47,485 nucleotides of DNA from Helochares maculicollis (taxonomy: Eukaryota > Arthropoda > Insecta > Coleoptera > Hydrophilidae): NCBI GenBank assembly GCA_033557835.1, contig JAWQRO010000233.1, forward strand, positions 1 through 47,485, in the 5' to 3' direction. The notes beneath the pieces are model-generated. The model made no database searches. It was not told the origin of the DNA and was given only the letters and a program-made list of their open reading frames with translations. Positions within the stretch are counted from its first letter, which is position 1. Each line of letters starts with the position of its first letter. This document shows, piece after piece, positions 46,300-47,485 of this stretch. The translations under genes and the position numbers were made by a program.

Positions 46300-47485
46300 A
46301 AAATAAAAACATAGACCCCTAAAAAACACGAGCTATTTTAAAACAAAATCGAATATAAAATCCTCACAAGAAACACAAACCACGAGGTCAACAAACAAAA
46401 AGAGTAAATACAATCTAGAGTTTCATCGTTCATATTTAATCAATTTTCATTGTATCACCTCTGATTGAAAAGAAAGTACATTCCTGTACAGCAATCCACA
46501 AGGAGATAAATTATTGAATAATAAATATCTACCACCAACGATACTTAAAGCACATATTTAAATATAAAACAATACAAATTGTATATTATTTATTTATTAT
46601 TAGATTGACAGCTACGTAATTGGGGATTTTTTAAAGGAAATAAAATATTAATTCCTAGACAACAAAGTTCCATTAATCATGTGCTGATTTTAATTACTAA
46701 CAACTTTCTCGTTTTTCATACAGCATCATAATTATTTTTTCGTTTTTTATTGGCAAAAGCAGAACCAACTAAAATTTGGCTTCATATTCATTATTGATTT
46801 TTGTATTTTTCCTTTCAAATCAATGCAGCAAAAAAATTCGTTGCTTTACTTAGATTTTATTTTCCATAAAATTTAGAATCTATTCGTAAAACCATCAACA
46901 AATATCATAACAATCTACCTAACTAATACGCAAAAGTAGTTCTAATTGATTAAAATGATTTTCCACGCATGGATATCTGTCCAATCCATTAAATTTTATT
47001 AGTATATCCTCTTATGCAACTGGCTTCTTTTGAATTGCCGGAGATGGTTGAAATAACGGTCGGAAGGACCATCGCATTTTATTAAGAAGTTAATTAAATT
47101 TACTAACTTTTGAATATTGCTAAATTTGTGTTTCCACATTTTTGGATATTTATGAAAAGATTATGGAGGAACCAGGAGTAACTTTTTTCAGTGTCATCAA
47201 TATCATAACAGTATCGCTCTTCATTACTAAGTTGCTTAATAACTTTATAACTACTATACTTTTCTATAGTCCCACGTTCCTATTCAGTCCTTGATCCTAA
47301 AATCCAATCAACTCTGGGCAGATTTAAATAAGGAATTTGACTCAAACAATTTTAGTATGTTCTATGAAGACTGAATAACAAAATGCCACAAATTGATTAA
47401 CACACATGTATCTAAAAGAGTTGACAATTTTCATTTTTCAAATGTTAAACATAAATAACATTTACAAAGGTTTATACATATATAT
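46300..47485. other. AT-rich non-coding sequence to window end
   Basis: No gene, repeat or RNA was recognised. Confidence 0.4.

Overview
The window is eukaryotic, most likely from an insect. It is AT-rich, has canonical GT/AG splice sites and short introns, and carries several mariner families, a piggyBac relative with TTAA target sites, and RTE/Jockey-like LINE debris. Sequence alone does not fix the order. Coding content is very low and most of the first 30 kb is transposon-derived.

Layout. Positions 1-2110 hold a palindromic hairpin repeat split by an internally deleted piggyBac element. The only well-supported host gene is the 5' end of a minus-strand PAQR/MMD-like (hemolysin-III family) membrane protein: an inferred non-coding exon ends at 4276, a short exon carries the ATG at 2996, and a 239-nt exon codes for the first PAQR helices. 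The rest of that gene lies beyond the left edge, so the left repeats and the piggyBac copy probably sit in its intron. Positions 5-6.3 kb hold a retrotransposon gag-like zinc-knuckle fragment and a mariner remnant. Positions 6.3-9.6 kb form a composite repeat with inverted multi-unit arms around about 1-kb direct repeats. Positions 10.5-11.5 kb hold a decayed mellifera-type mariner.

Positions 11.8-20.3 kb are the most striking region. More than 20 copies, in both orientations, of a repeat whose core is two short perfect hairpins form an array with several dyad centres and at least one near-identical 1.14-kb tandem duplication. A truncated mariner and a full-length 1295-bp mariner with TA target sites are nested in it. 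A second complete mellifera-type mariner (1264 bp) ends the array. From 21.6 to 29.9 kb there are antisense LINE fragments, two related mariners with CCAGGTGCGC ends, and a possible very small secreted-peptide gene with a TATA box at 24.5-24.7 kb. From 30 to 47.5 kb the sequence is mostly unique, AT-rich and without recognisable genes. It contains a few GC-richer islands, an E-box-rich putative promoter, an 18-bp perfect hairpin, a decayed mariner, and a CCTGA pentanucleotide array made of nuclear-receptor half-sites.

I see no multi-gene pathway or defence system. The candidate for something undescribed is the hairpin-core inverted repeat family, whose long complementary arms would give fold-back RNA if transcribed.
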